The notes beneath the pieces are model-generated. The model was not told the origin of the DNA and made no database searches. It worked only from the letters and a program-made list of their open reading frames with translations. A program made the translations under genes and the position numbers. From positions 27,528,001 through 27,592,000 of the forward strand of contig OX579635.1 of the NCBI GenBank assembly GCA_951230915.1: a stretch of 64,000 bases of DNA, given 5' to 3'. Position 1 is the stretch's first letter. Each line of letters opens with the position of its first letter. Origin of the DNA: Antitrichia curtipendula (Eukaryota; Streptophyta; Bryopsida; Hypnales; Leucodontaceae). Of the stretch, positions 1-10,222 are shown in pieces.

Positions 1-158
1 AATTATAAAAACTTCTCATAACTTCAAACCAACGGCAACGCAAATTACCAAAAGTTGAGAGAAACAGAGTTACCCATTCTCTTCTGAAAGAATAGAAAAA
101 CTAGAAAAAAAGAAATGGCATTCAATTCTGAACATGAGAGACAGACTTGCGGCCTTAC

Positions 159-3100
159 CACGCTGGGAAAACGAGTGAGTCCAGGTTAGGCCACCTTGGG
201 TAACCCTGCCCAGTGTTGTTGAATAGATTGGAGAGACTGTGTTTCTCTCATCCACTTTACTGACTGCCTGAATCAAATCCAAGGATAACAACAAAGCACG
301 GTAAGCAGAACATTCGTTGAATTTTCAAGTTTTGAGGGGTGAAAGAGGCACCGATGTGCAGGTTAGGGTTGGAAAATCATAAACTTGACGGGGGGGACTC
401 ACAGATGACCCGGGGTTAGGGTTTAGGGTTTAGGGTTTAGGGTTTAAAGATGCAAAACTAACCTGCACAACGACTCGTTGACCAGCATGTGCATCGTTGT
501 TGTATCGTGAGAAGATTACCAGTTTCTCACTCACACTGTCACCGAGAAAGAGACTTGTCATTTGATATGTTAAAAGAAAAAGTCACAAGGATTGCAAGGT
601 ACAAAACCTGCCTTCCATAGCCGAGTTTTTCAAAGGACTCACGAACTCAGATGCTGATAAAGAAATGCACTGAAGAGAGTAATTCTTCAGTGTGGGAAGC
701 ATTACTTGGAAGAAATTCAGAGACACGTCAAGCTCAGAGCGGTAGTGGAGGGCTTACTTGAGGGAGGAAGCCAGACCCCATGACAATCTGGAGCGCAAGT
801 CAGAAGATATAACCGTTGACAGGGAGTGCTTGTCATTCTCATTCCTGACAAGCATACGGGTAAGAGTTTACAGAACTGAAAATCACAACTAGAAACACTG
901 AGACGAAATCCAGGTATCTGATATTTCAAACCCTAATCCAATTACTCGACACATCCTGATGCGTAAGAAGAAATCATCAATACAAGCGCTTCTCCACTGA
1001 CATTAGTGTTCCGCTTTGGTACGGCGAACGCAAAGGATGCTAAAACCGTTAGGCACCTTTTCCTGTCTCCTATGCTGAACCCAGTTACCAACAACAACTC
1101 ATCTCTTCATACGCTTTGGTTGGACTTCAATTAGCAAGAGAGTAAGCATGACTTGGGTCAATGCCAATGGCCTCTGGTTTTAAAATAGAAGTGAGGTTGT
1201 CTAATATCATTTATAGAGGTCTACAACCTCCTAATTTGAAGATGTATAAGAAATTCATACATAGAGACCAAAATCTGATATGAAACAGATTTGACTCTTG
1301 TACCCAAAGAGATCTTTTCAGTGAGCTCCTAACAAGTTGAAATGAGCATCATGTTGCAAAGACAAGGTTTTCGAGGTGTACCCAAATGTGCTCTCCATTG
1401 TCAATCGATGGCGAGATTGAAGATCAGATCCAGTGATGAAGGCAATCCGGCCTGCTGGCTTTGAGCGTCCTTGGTCATTCTGAAGTGGGCTGATTAGGGT
1501 ATGCACCATCTTCAACTGCAGCTGCAGCAGGGAGACTTTTGTGCCTTGGATCATTGTCTCACACACAGTCGAAGGTCCCAACTGTGCATGATAATCATCA
1601 CCACCATCACAAACGTCAGAAAAATTTGCTAATCCTTGGTATTGAAACGAAACGAGCCTATGAACCAGGGATGAAATAAAAATGGTTGCACTCAAAATTT
1701 CTAACTGAGATTTTGTGCTGAATTCTCAACCAAATGTTTTAGTGATATCTTGTTAGAAAGCTACAGAAAAAGCAATTCTAATGAGGAATAGTACGCCTCC
1801 TGAATCGAAATATTACGATCACAGTAAGCAATTGAAGGAGCACGACGAAACATGACAGCCCACTACAAAGAGAGGCAGCAAGCACTTCGTTGTCAAGGGT
1901 TTTCTTGCTCATCTCTGAGTCAAATCGTGCGAGTGATAGCTTGTTGGGAATCTGGGAACAATGCGGTTCCTCCAAGCCATTACATATGCTATGATTCGCA
2001 AGGCTTATGTACCTGCCTTTTCCGGTTTAATACAGTGTCTCCATTGCCCAACTTCATACCCACTTCCTAAACCCTAAACCCGAGACATTGACCTCCCTTG
2101 CGTTCGTTTGCATTTGCCTCTAGAACGTAACTGGCAAGAAGCCTCGACCTAAATTGAACTACAGTCTGATCGCCGAATTGTAAAACCTGATATCTGGAGA
2201 ATGTGATACTCTATGAAAGAATAGCCCCAACAACACTGTAGAACGGTGACACCATGAGACAACAGTGTATTTCGATTCGGTGAAGAGAATATTTCCAACA
2301 TTGAAAAGCTGCAACACCGTAGATTGAATGCTGAAACTCTTCCATTGAAGTCGATGTTTAGGGTTATGTCCAAATAATCAAGCAAACAATGGCGCACGCA
2401 GTGTTTAATGTTGCTAAGCGTACTATAAGTCTATCTCTAGTCTCTAGAAAAAAGAATTCAACAGTGGATTAGAATTCGGTGACAGAAAATAGTCCCAACA
2501 CTGAAAACCTGTGACACCGTAGATTGAACGCTGGAACTCTTCCCTTGAACTAGAAGTTTAGGGTTATATCCAATTGAGCAAGCAAACAATGGCTTAATGT
2601 TGCTAAGAGTGCTACAAATCGATGTCTAGAAAAAAGGATTCAACAGTAGACTTCAATTCAGCGACACAGACAAGTTCCAATACTGAAAACCCGTGACACC
2701 GTAGTTTGAATACTGGAAATCTTCCATTGAAGTTTAGGGTTAAGGCAATTCATCAGGCAAACAATGGCGCACACAGTGTTTGAACGAAACGTTGAAATTG
2801 CGAACAAACTTACCCGATGCTTTCCCGAAACCTGCAAAGGTCGGAACCCTTCATCCTGATCCCCCGGAGAAGAGTCCTTCGCAGCCGAAAAGAATATCTG
2901 TTTCGCATTTGTAGTGATGCCATTCAAGCCCACCGTATTCCCCAACGAGCGCGCAATGTGCGTTTCCAACGCCCCAGAACGAAACAGCCGGGTAGCTCGC
3001 TCGGACGCCAGCGGAATTCGCAACGACGACGACGAAGAAAACGGGAAACGCGACTGCAACGCCGCCGCGGCGCGCGCCAACCGCCTGGGAAGCGAGTGGC

Positions 3101-3191
3101 GCGACCTTGCCCGCACACGCCCCGCTCGCAACAACAGAGGCGACGGCCGCGGCGAAGTCTCACAGTTCTCGACTAAGCTTAGCCCTTCCAT
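159..3191 (-). CDS. Left-edge candidate gene, possibly organelle-targeted, family unknown (partial model)
   Basis: I do not recognise this gene. The best-supported part is a GC-rich first exon, 3191-2814, opening with a true ATG and running 126 codons to a strong donor (CGG|GTAAGT). The protein start is rich in Arg, Ala and Ser with few acidic residues (runs such as RRLARAAAALQSR and FPFSSSSSLR), as in plastid or mitochondrial transit peptides. Plausible downstream exons are one starting near 1582 after CACAG (in frame to a stop at 1318), 844-758 (TCAG acceptor, AAGTAAGCC donor) and 267-159 (CAG acceptor, GTG|GTAAGG donor). Their phases do not all join, so exons are missing or some are wrong. 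The gene probably continues off the left end. Transit peptide and gene status are inference; the exon 1 composition and splice sites are seen. Confidence 0.4.
412..446. repeat. Interstitial telomere-type repeat, about four TTTAGGG units
   Basis: About four contiguous copies of the plant telomere unit TTTAGGG lie inside the left-edge candidate gene. Single units or pairs recur in the window (2066, 5060, 20424-20457, 30918, 33950-34080, 35744-35776). This supports plant origin and does not indicate a chromosome end. Confidence 0.9.
1915..2085. repeat. Dispersed copy of the peroxidase intron repeat
   Basis: The block beginning GTCAAATCGTGCGAGTGATA and ending in CCTAAACCC matches the two tandem units in peroxidase intron 2 (4912 and 5088), in the same orientation. 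It is a local low-copy repeat. Confidence 0.75.
2265..2790. repeat. Tandem repeat, three units of about 180-200 bp
   Basis: The motif CACCGTAG(A/T)TTGAA recurs at about 2315, 2515 and 2697. Each copy is followed by TTTAGGGTTA and AAACAATGGC. Copies have drifted by substitutions and small indels. The array lies just downstream of exon 1 of the left-edge candidate and would be its first intron. Confidence 0.85.
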
Positions 3192-3774
3192 CCTTACCCT
3201 CGCATTGGATTATCCGTCCGTGGTGCCCAAACGAAAAGCTCAACAAAGAATTCAAACGCAATTGCTCCGACTTCGTATCCTACATTCGCCATTGCAGCCC
3301 GCGAAACCCAACATTCATGGGACCCAGTCTCATAGAATCTCGCAAGTGAATACAACCGACGTAATGGAAGTGAAAAGAATCGAAACCGTGGATGCAAATC
3401 CAAACTCTTTCTAATCAGCTCTAGTGTGCTGCTCTAAACTTTCAATTAGCAGGCTCTTGATGTATGATGGCAGTGAAAAAGCCGGGATGCTCTGTTTCCC
3501 AGGGGATGCAATGACTCAAAAAATCGAGTCTACGTGTGCATTACACTGACAATGCTGTGAGAACAAATGAGCAAATTGAAAAGAATGATGCACAAAAAGT
3601 AGTAAGTATGAAGTCACAAAACATTCAAATAAAGAAAATTTGGAACCCAAAAAAATGGGATTGAAAGACATTTCAAAATATCAAAGTCGAGTACGACTCA
3701 ATTTTCTGGATGCTCAGAAATTATTCACATTCTGTTTTCACTTCCGAAGCAGCAAGCAGAGCCCCTGGATATGG
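3192..3774. other. Upstream region of the left-edge candidate; no gene seen
   Basis: Moderately GC-rich to 3400, then AT-rich. Plus-strand open frames over 2817-3414 are mirror images of the GC-rich minus-strand exon. The region probably holds the 5' leader and promoter of the minus-strand candidate. I identify no specific promoter element. Confidence 0.4.
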
Positions 3775-4200
3775 AACCCATTCACACGATTCCTTGGTTC
3801 ATCCATTCAAAATTCGCACGCAACGTGCCAGATGCGGATGATTCACTGGCAAGTAGAAATCAATTGCACTATGACGAGAGAATCTTCAGCAACTTGACGT
3901 ACAACAAGAAAGGGCAAGACATCCAAACAAGAATTCCTCTCACCAAGTCCATTCACATGATTCCTTTCCATGTATAATCATCGCCATCTTATTCATATTT
4001 TCAATGCAACGCGCCAGATGCTGATGCTTGTTGGCGACTGGCTATCAATTGCAATGTGTCGGGAGAAATCTTCAGCAACACATACAAGAAAGCATCCCTC
4101 TCACGAATTCCGATCACATGATTCCTTTGCTGGTGCGATCATCGCCAACTATTTTGACTGCAACGGCGAGATGCTGATGCTTGCTGGCGACTGCATATCA
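3775..4200. repeat. Tandem repeat, about 2.5 units of 160-170 bp
   Basis: ACACGATTCCTT / ACATGATTCCTT motifs recur near 3783, 3955 and 4115, each followed by a CAACG(T/C)GCCAGATG-like block and an AATCTTCAGCAAC-like block. The array is immediately 3' of the peroxidase gene. Confidence 0.75.
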
Positions 4201-4272
4201 TTTACAAAGTGGCAGGAGAATCTTAAGCTACATTATATACAACATCCACATTCAAGTCAGAGCATTCGAGAT

Positions 4273-5749
4273 TCAAACCCTAGAAGAAGAGAATTTGGGA
4301 TTCACAATCGAACAGTCTTCACGAACTTCCCCCTCGTTTCCCGTCAAGACCCCCAAGCCAGCAAGCTTCTGCATAGCCGCACCAAAGTCTTCCACAAACC
4401 GTGAGCTCGATCTGGCGTAACCTCTGACTTGCGCACTCGTGTTCAAGTTCGTGAGCAAAATTTGGTCCGAGCTGATGACGCCTCTGCCACGCACCAGATT
4501 CTTGTAATATTCGCTGTCGAACGTCCTCGGCGTTTCGACGTCGAAGCTGACCACCACGGTGGGGTCGAGGTTCTTCTCAGGGCAGGACTCCCGGAGCGAC
4601 GCTGCTAACACGGGGTCGAGTGAGGAATCAGTTTTAGGGTAAATGCGGTGGAGGAATTGGTCGCAGTGGACGAAGCCGATTGTGTGAGCGCCGGAGAGCG
4701 TTACGAGCTCCGCTTGGGAGAATCCTTTGGCTGCGAAAAGCTCGGTTAGATGCTCCACTGAGTCTTCTGATAATGGCAATTGGTGTGTCGCGTCGGAAGC
4801 GCGCGAGACGCGGCTGTCCCGGCGACCTTGGAGCACTTCGTAGAACGGACCTCCTACCTGCGAAATTGGCCAGGAAGGACGTGAATTTGGGGATTCCTTG
4901 CGCATTTAGGGGTCAAATCGTGCAAGTGATAGCTTGTTGGAAAGCTGTGAACAATGCGCTTCTTAAAAGCCATGACTCATGGTTCATGTTAGTGAAGCGT
5001 TTATATTCGGCGTTCCGATTAGAATCAGCGTCTCCATTGCACGAGATTCTATAACCTAAACCCTGAACCCTGAACCCAGACGTAGGGTTCAAATCATGCA
5101 AGTGATAGCCTAGGAACGCTGTGAACGATGCGGTTCTAACAAGGTAATGCTCATGGTCAGTTAGTGAGGCTTTCTATATTCGGCGTTCCGGTTTGAACCA
5201 CCGTCTCCGTTGGACAAGATTCTAAACCCTCAACCCTCAACCCAGACATGGTTTACCAGGCCGATGAAGTCTCGGGTGGCGATGGCGAGGAGGTCGGCGC
5301 AAGAGACGATCCCAGGGCACGCGTCCTCCGCGGCTTCTTTGGCCTTCTCCACGGCGTCGAACGCGTCTCCCGGAAGCGACAGGTTCACGTCTGCGTCGCG
5401 CTCGGCCTTGTTCTTCTCGGTGGATGCCAGCAGCACCGAGCCATCACAACCCTGCAAAATTAACAACCTGGACTATTATGTCACTGGAACCGCATCCTCA
5501 CAACTGCTGCATAGAAACTATGAGTTCGGGAGCAATGTCAGCTACTACATTGACAAAGCAATCGTGGAAGAAGAGTCGTAGAGTGCCAGCCGCAGAGGTG
5601 GGCGCTGCTTTAAACTTGGCCTCCATGGCCGCCTTCACGATGCTCTCCACTTCCTTGCACGTCGAATCGTAGAATCCCATTTGCAGCTGTGCTTCCACAA
5701 CAATGAGCGTTGTCACCATTGCTGCCGCGATCTTCCATGCGAGCTCCAT
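4273..5749 (-). CDS. Class III (secretory) plant peroxidase, complete, three exons
   Basis: Exons 5749-5549, 5451-5257 and 4857-4273 join in phase 0 to give 326 aa, a normal family length. All junctions are GT-AG. Residues 1-20 form a hydrophobic signal peptide, so the enzyme is probably secreted to the cell wall or vacuole. Visible hallmarks: distal heme side LRLFFHDC with Arg58 and His62; GCDGS at the start of exon 2; CPGIVSCADLL; proximal heme ligand in LVTLSGAHTIG (His190). Eight cysteines match the four conserved disulfides. The family oxidises phenolics and monolignols with H2O2 and can generate reactive oxygen; the substrate here is unknown. The intron after FHDCFVN is a classic position in plant peroxidases. 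Intron 2 (399 bp) contains a tandem duplication. The upstream flank is also duplicated (5836-6370). Confidence 0.96.
4909..5256. repeat. Two-unit tandem repeat in peroxidase intron 2, period 176 bp
   Basis: Units start at 4912 and 5088 with (G/T)TCAAATC(G/A)TGCAAGTG and end in CTAAACCCT/CAACCC. They fill most of the 399 bp intron and abut its donor. A third related copy lies at about 1919. Confidence 0.9.
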
Positions 5750-5835
5750 TCTCGACAGAATCGGTCATGAAAACAACGCAGTTATCAATAGGTGGTTAAT
5801 TTGCATCCATGGCAATATACTGTATGTGTTCCTCG

Positions 5836-6370
5836 ACATTCAAGAAGCATTTGTAGGAAGTGGCGTGTGTTAGATCATCTAGAATTTCTAGAATGGCATG
5901 TCGATCTCCCGTGTCAACAGTTGTTGGAAAACAACATCTTGTGAGTCGAGCTCACGAATTTCAACAAACTTGGGACAACGACATGCTTATCGAGGGTGTC
6001 CTCGACTACTACGACGATCTGACAGGCTGCAAAGTACGTCGACGTGAAAAACAGACATAGAGACAACTCAGTAACTGGTCATTTGTTTCCATAGCTTTGT
6101 TTCCATTGCATTGTTTAACTCTGGGTTTCTTGACATTCAAGCAACTCTTGTTAGAATTGGCGTATGTTAGTAGATCATCAGAGATCACTGATGTCAGACT
6201 CGAATAGGACATGCATGACAGGTTGATTTCCCCTGGCAATAATTGTTGGAAACCCACCTCCTGCAAGTCGAATTCAACGAACGAAGCTTTTGCATGCGGA
6301 TCGAGGTTGTCCTCGACTGCTGCGACGATCTGACAAGCTGCAGCTAGTGGACGTGGACGTAACTCCCCAA
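5836..6370. repeat. Two-unit duplication upstream of the peroxidase, period about 290 bp
   Basis: Shared blocks: GACATTCAAG (5836 / 6130), TTGGAAA (about 5925 / 6247), and TGTCCTCGACT followed by CGACGATCTGACA (5998 / 6308). The duplication lies 90-620 bp upstream of the start codon and so may duplicate promoter elements; that role is inference. Confidence 0.8.
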
Positions 6371-7084
6371 AGAAAACTTCGTAAACTGGAATCAGTGAAT
6401 CACTTGAACTGAAACTCCATGTTATCAACTGAATTTCAACGACATGCTGCGGAGCTGGAATCGTGCACTTTCCTGACCAGCATACTGTCTGTACGCGCGT
6501 GCGTTGATCATGAATCGTTTACTCCGCACGTGAGTTTGCAACTGTGCTATTCCTCTTGCACGCATCAGATGTGGTTCTGACATGGTACTCTTCACCCAGA
6601 TTTCGAGGTACGTGAGCCGTTGTGCACGAAATCGTTACGTTTCTTCTGGAGGATTATTGAATGTTTTACTGAAGGTTGATTACACTATTTGCGTCACTTT
6701 AATAAAGCATTTCTTAAACCAATGGCAGGATCCATCCCCTACAGGATTTCTTTTTGGGTGGGGTGAAACAAATGGATTACCATTGCAATCCCCTACCGTT
6801 TTTAGTAACCTCGAGTACTGAAATCTGGAGCCATGATCTTTCCTGTACGAGAAAAAATTAATAGCATTTGGGTCACGCAACTCGATGATCCTGCAGATAC
6901 TTTGCAAATTGACGACTCATATGATTGTCATCTCTGAAATGAAAGTACCGGTAATCACACATTATTTCAGTCTCAAATCTCAACTCCGGCGCCTCTCCCG
7001 TTGTACTGTACAAGTTACTCCCATATTTCAAACCCTGCAGAAATCCGTTTTTCTGAGCCAACACATGAGGTTTTGGATTGAAGT
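6371..7084. other. Intergenic, no gene seen
   Basis: Only short frames with no recognisable protein. No tRNA-like or other RNA structure noticed. Confidence 0.5.
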
Positions 7085-8266
7085 TATTCTACATAAAATT
7101 TGCCCCTCAGACTGATTCTTCACACTAAGAAGTTCTCTCGTTGAAGAATCGTCATCGCACTCCAAAATCCTCCAGAAATGCTGAGGGCGTTGTGAAAGAG
7201 CCAGACCATGAATCCATCCAGGCATAGACTTCGATTGAAGGAGTCGACCCATTTCCGACTGTCATCCCATTCTCCTCCATTTCCAATCAGCTGTATTGTA
7301 GGTGACAGCTCACGTAAACCATGGTTAGGAATCGTCCCATTCATTTGCGGGGTAGGTTCTCTATCGCGATGAATTCGTAATACCTGATTATGCAGGTAAA
7401 ACCACGTAATCGGGCATTATGCATTTTTCATCCAAATTGTTGATTCCCACCCATGATTTCATCCAAATTGTTCAAAATTTTCATTCCCACCTGTGGTTTA
7501 CGTTGGGCAATTGCCGCTCATCATCAAGGATTGCAATAAACAAACAACTTCCTCATTGGGCTCTGCCCTCCTCGATCGTCGACCCTTTGTTTACCATAAT
7601 CCCTTCCTCCTCGGGCATTGCCCTATACGTAAAGCATGGTCAATAGGAGCAACATAAATGTTTGGGAAGTGTACACTAAAAGCATAAAATGATCACATTA
7701 TGCACACTAAAAGTCACAATGATCACCTCCATTGGTTTTGTAAGCAGTTTGTGGTTGGCAATTGGTTTGCATACAGATCGAGAATGGGACAAACATAATC
7801 TTCACAAAAAAAAATCCATGATAGTTTTGTTTTTGAAGAAAAAAATGTAAAAAATTATGAAATCCTTCTTAAATCTATTTCTCTATTAACATGGGGAATT
7901 TTTTTCCTCGACCTGGCTTCCGTATACCACAGATAGGTTGAATTGCTTAAGTGGTTGGAAATAGGTCATCATCCTAATAGAGTTATATATTCTACATAAA
8001 ACTTGCTATCCACGTCTTGAGTCATTGCACTAGAAGTTCTCTTGTCCTCCACTCTTCTCACATTTCAAAATCCTCTGGAAATGCTATGATCTTGCAAAAT
8101 TATAGAGCTAGAACATGAGATTCAAATATAAAATTGGATTGAAGTCATTTTAAATAAAACTTGATCTATGGATTGATTCATTGCACTTAGAATTCTTCTT
8201 GTTCTTGAATCTCTTCACACTACAAAATCCTCCAAAAACACTACAATGTTGGAAAACTGAAGTGCT

Positions 8267-9238
8267 TGTATTGTAGGGTACAAGTGAAAATGGTGTTTTT
8301 GCATTCCTAGGGAAAAAATTCACTACTACCAACTTTGACATTGTCTCGAGGGCTGAAAAATTGTTCATTTACAATGAATTTTTTTGCATGAAATCATTTC
8401 AATGTTAATAACATGTGTACCAAATTTGGAGGTCTAAAGATTTACAGAAATGGAGATATTCTAAAACTACCAACATGTAGAGTTATGAGAATGGTTTCAG
8501 ACAAATTCATATTTGGAGAATTCCGTATGAGCGTTATTCATCAAGTTGTATTGTTCCTATTTTTAAAAGTAGCCATTTTTCTTAGTGATTTGGGGCACAC
8601 TTGTTAGAGGGCAAAAGTCTAACCTTGTCTTTATGCCTAAAGATCAACATAATTGTACTAAAGATTTTGTAGAATTGGTCTATGATGGTCATTTGCTTCA
8701 ATTTATGGGTAAAGTTCCTTGTGGATTGCTTATGGAAGATGGTATACTTGTCCATCAAAGCAAATTATGTGAAGAATGGAGAAAAATATGCCTTAGTGAG
8801 AAGCCTGCAAACTTCCAATCTCAATCTATTTGAGAATCTTTTGAAGATTCTAAAAGACATCATCCAACATGTCCAAACATGCCTTAGAAACTTAGGGGAG
8901 TTATATAGCTAGTCATTGAAAGAGAATAAAGCTCAATCAATGATAAAAAGCTTCTTGATTTATGTCATTCTATGTCCTCAAGGTCACAAGCAATGACTGA
9001 TGCTAATGAAAGACATACACATTGGTAGATTTAGAATATCTTCATTCTTGAGAATCTTTATACCTCCAAATTTGGTACACATGTTATTACTAAACATATG
9101 ATGTCACACAAGAAATTTTATAGATAATAAATAATTCTTCAACCTTAGGAATAGTGTCAAAGTTGACACCAGGGAATTTTTTTTCCTTGGGAGTGCAAAA
9201 AAACATCATTTTCACTTGCACCCTACTGTGACATACAA
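8267..9238. mobile_element. Long terminal-inverted-repeat element, about 970 bp
   Basis: The left arm (GTAGGGTACAAGTGAAAATG at 8273) is complementary to the right arm (CATTTTCACTTGCACCCTAC, about 9207-9226). Pairing continues inward past TGTGTACCAAATTTGGAGGT (8414) against ACCTCCAAATTTGGTACACA (9061). Each arm exceeds 200 bp, as in fold-back or Mutator-like elements. I could not settle a target duplication. The interior (about 8585-8833, plus) holds an 82-codon open frame with protein-like composition that I do not recognise. Confidence 0.8.
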
Positions 9239-9239
9239 A

Positions 9240-9671
9240 TAAGGTAGTGTGCTCTAAAAGCGCCCATCTTCTTCAAACCGCCCCTCTTTTTAGGTGGAGA
9301 ATGGAGATGGGGTGGTTCTTAAATGGACCAATTTAGCAATTGAATGCATAGAGGAAAAATTATTTTTCTATTGCAAGAGCCAATCATTGTCTTTGATTTC
9401 TGCTCATCTCTTTACAAGTTGCAAGTGGACAGATTTTGGAAGACCTATGGTCACAAATAGGTGCCTATGCCCCAAATCTTTGAAAATTTATAAGTTATTC
9501 AAAAATGCTTGAAAAAATACAAAATCACTTGTGTTAGGTTCCACATCTATTTTTCTCTCTGAAAAATGATCTAAAAATATTTCTGTTGATCTAAAAATAT
9601 TTCTGTCCAAGGAAGCCTGTGAAAAAGGGGGACCAGCCCTTAAATGGTCGCTTTAAGAGCATACTACCTTA
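9240..9671. mobile_element. MITE, TAAGGTAG family, copy A
   Basis: Starts TAAGGTAGTGTGCTCTAAAA and ends TTTAAGAGCATACTACCTTA, 432 bp. Similar along its length to 16453-16865 (same orientation) and 60049-60460 (inverted). It starts at the right end of the long-TIR element. No coding potential. Confidence 0.88.
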
Positions 9672-9829
9672 CATGAAATTTCGTCATGAAACTTGACTAC
9701 ATTTATTTCAAATAAAATCCGATCAATGCCATTGATTCATCACACTTGGAAGCTCTCTCGTTCTCGAATCTTCTCCCATTACAAAATCCGACCTCCAGAA
9801 ACATTGCAATGCTGCGAAATTCCACAACT

Positions 9830-10203
9830 TGACCATGAAATTCAGACATAGAACTCGATCAGAGTTCTGATTGCAAAGCCTGTCCATGAAATTCATTCAT
9901 AGAATTCGATCACAGAGTTCTAATTGCAAAGCCTGTCCATGAAATTCAAACATAGAATTTGATCGGAGTTCTAGTTGCAAAGCCTGTCCATGAAATTCAA
10001 ACATAGAATTTGATTGGAGTTCTAGTTGCAAAGCCTGTCCATGAAATTCAAACATAGAATTTGATCGGAGTTCTAATTGCAGAGCCTGTCCATGAAATTC
10101 AGGCATAGAATTCGATCACAGAGTTCTGACTGCAGAGCCTGTCCATGAAATTCAGGCGTAGAATTCGATTGGAGTTCTAATTGCAAAGCCTGTCCATGAA
10201 ATT
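9830..10203. repeat. Minisatellite, seven units of 51-53 bp, 3' of the XIP gene
   Basis: GCCTGTCCATGAAATTCA begins units at 9878, 9931, 9982, 10033, 10084, 10137 and 10188. Spacings are 53, 51, 51, 51, 53 and 51 bp. Read on the minus strand, the central 51-bp units give an open 17-residue repeat, but the 53-bp units shift the frame. It ends about 20 bp from the XIP stop codon and may lie in its 3' UTR. Confidence 0.95.
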
Positions 10204-10222
10204 TCGACACTTCGAATCCCCA

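Larger units (their letters stand above)
7085..9870. repeat. Degenerate array of about 150 bp modules, interrupted by two transposons
   Basis: A module with the order ATTCTACATAAAA..., GAAGTTCTCTCGTT..., ACAAAATCCTCCAGAAA..., GCAATG... appears near 7085-7210, 7985-8135, 8140-8262 and 9700-9850. Copies three and four are separated by the long-TIR element (8267-9238) and a MITE (9240-9671). The modules therefore probably predate both insertions. Confidence 0.7.

Noticed and set aside
2914..3414. 166-codon plus-strand gene
   Set aside because: Arg/Asp-rich mirror of the minus-strand GC-rich exon. The minus strand has the ATG and a GTAAGT donor; the plus strand shows no matching splice or domain support. 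Not fully excluded.
9897..10106. Repeat protein of 17-residue units
   Set aside because: Flanking 53 bp units break the frame and the composition follows the DNA repeat; treated as a minisatellite.
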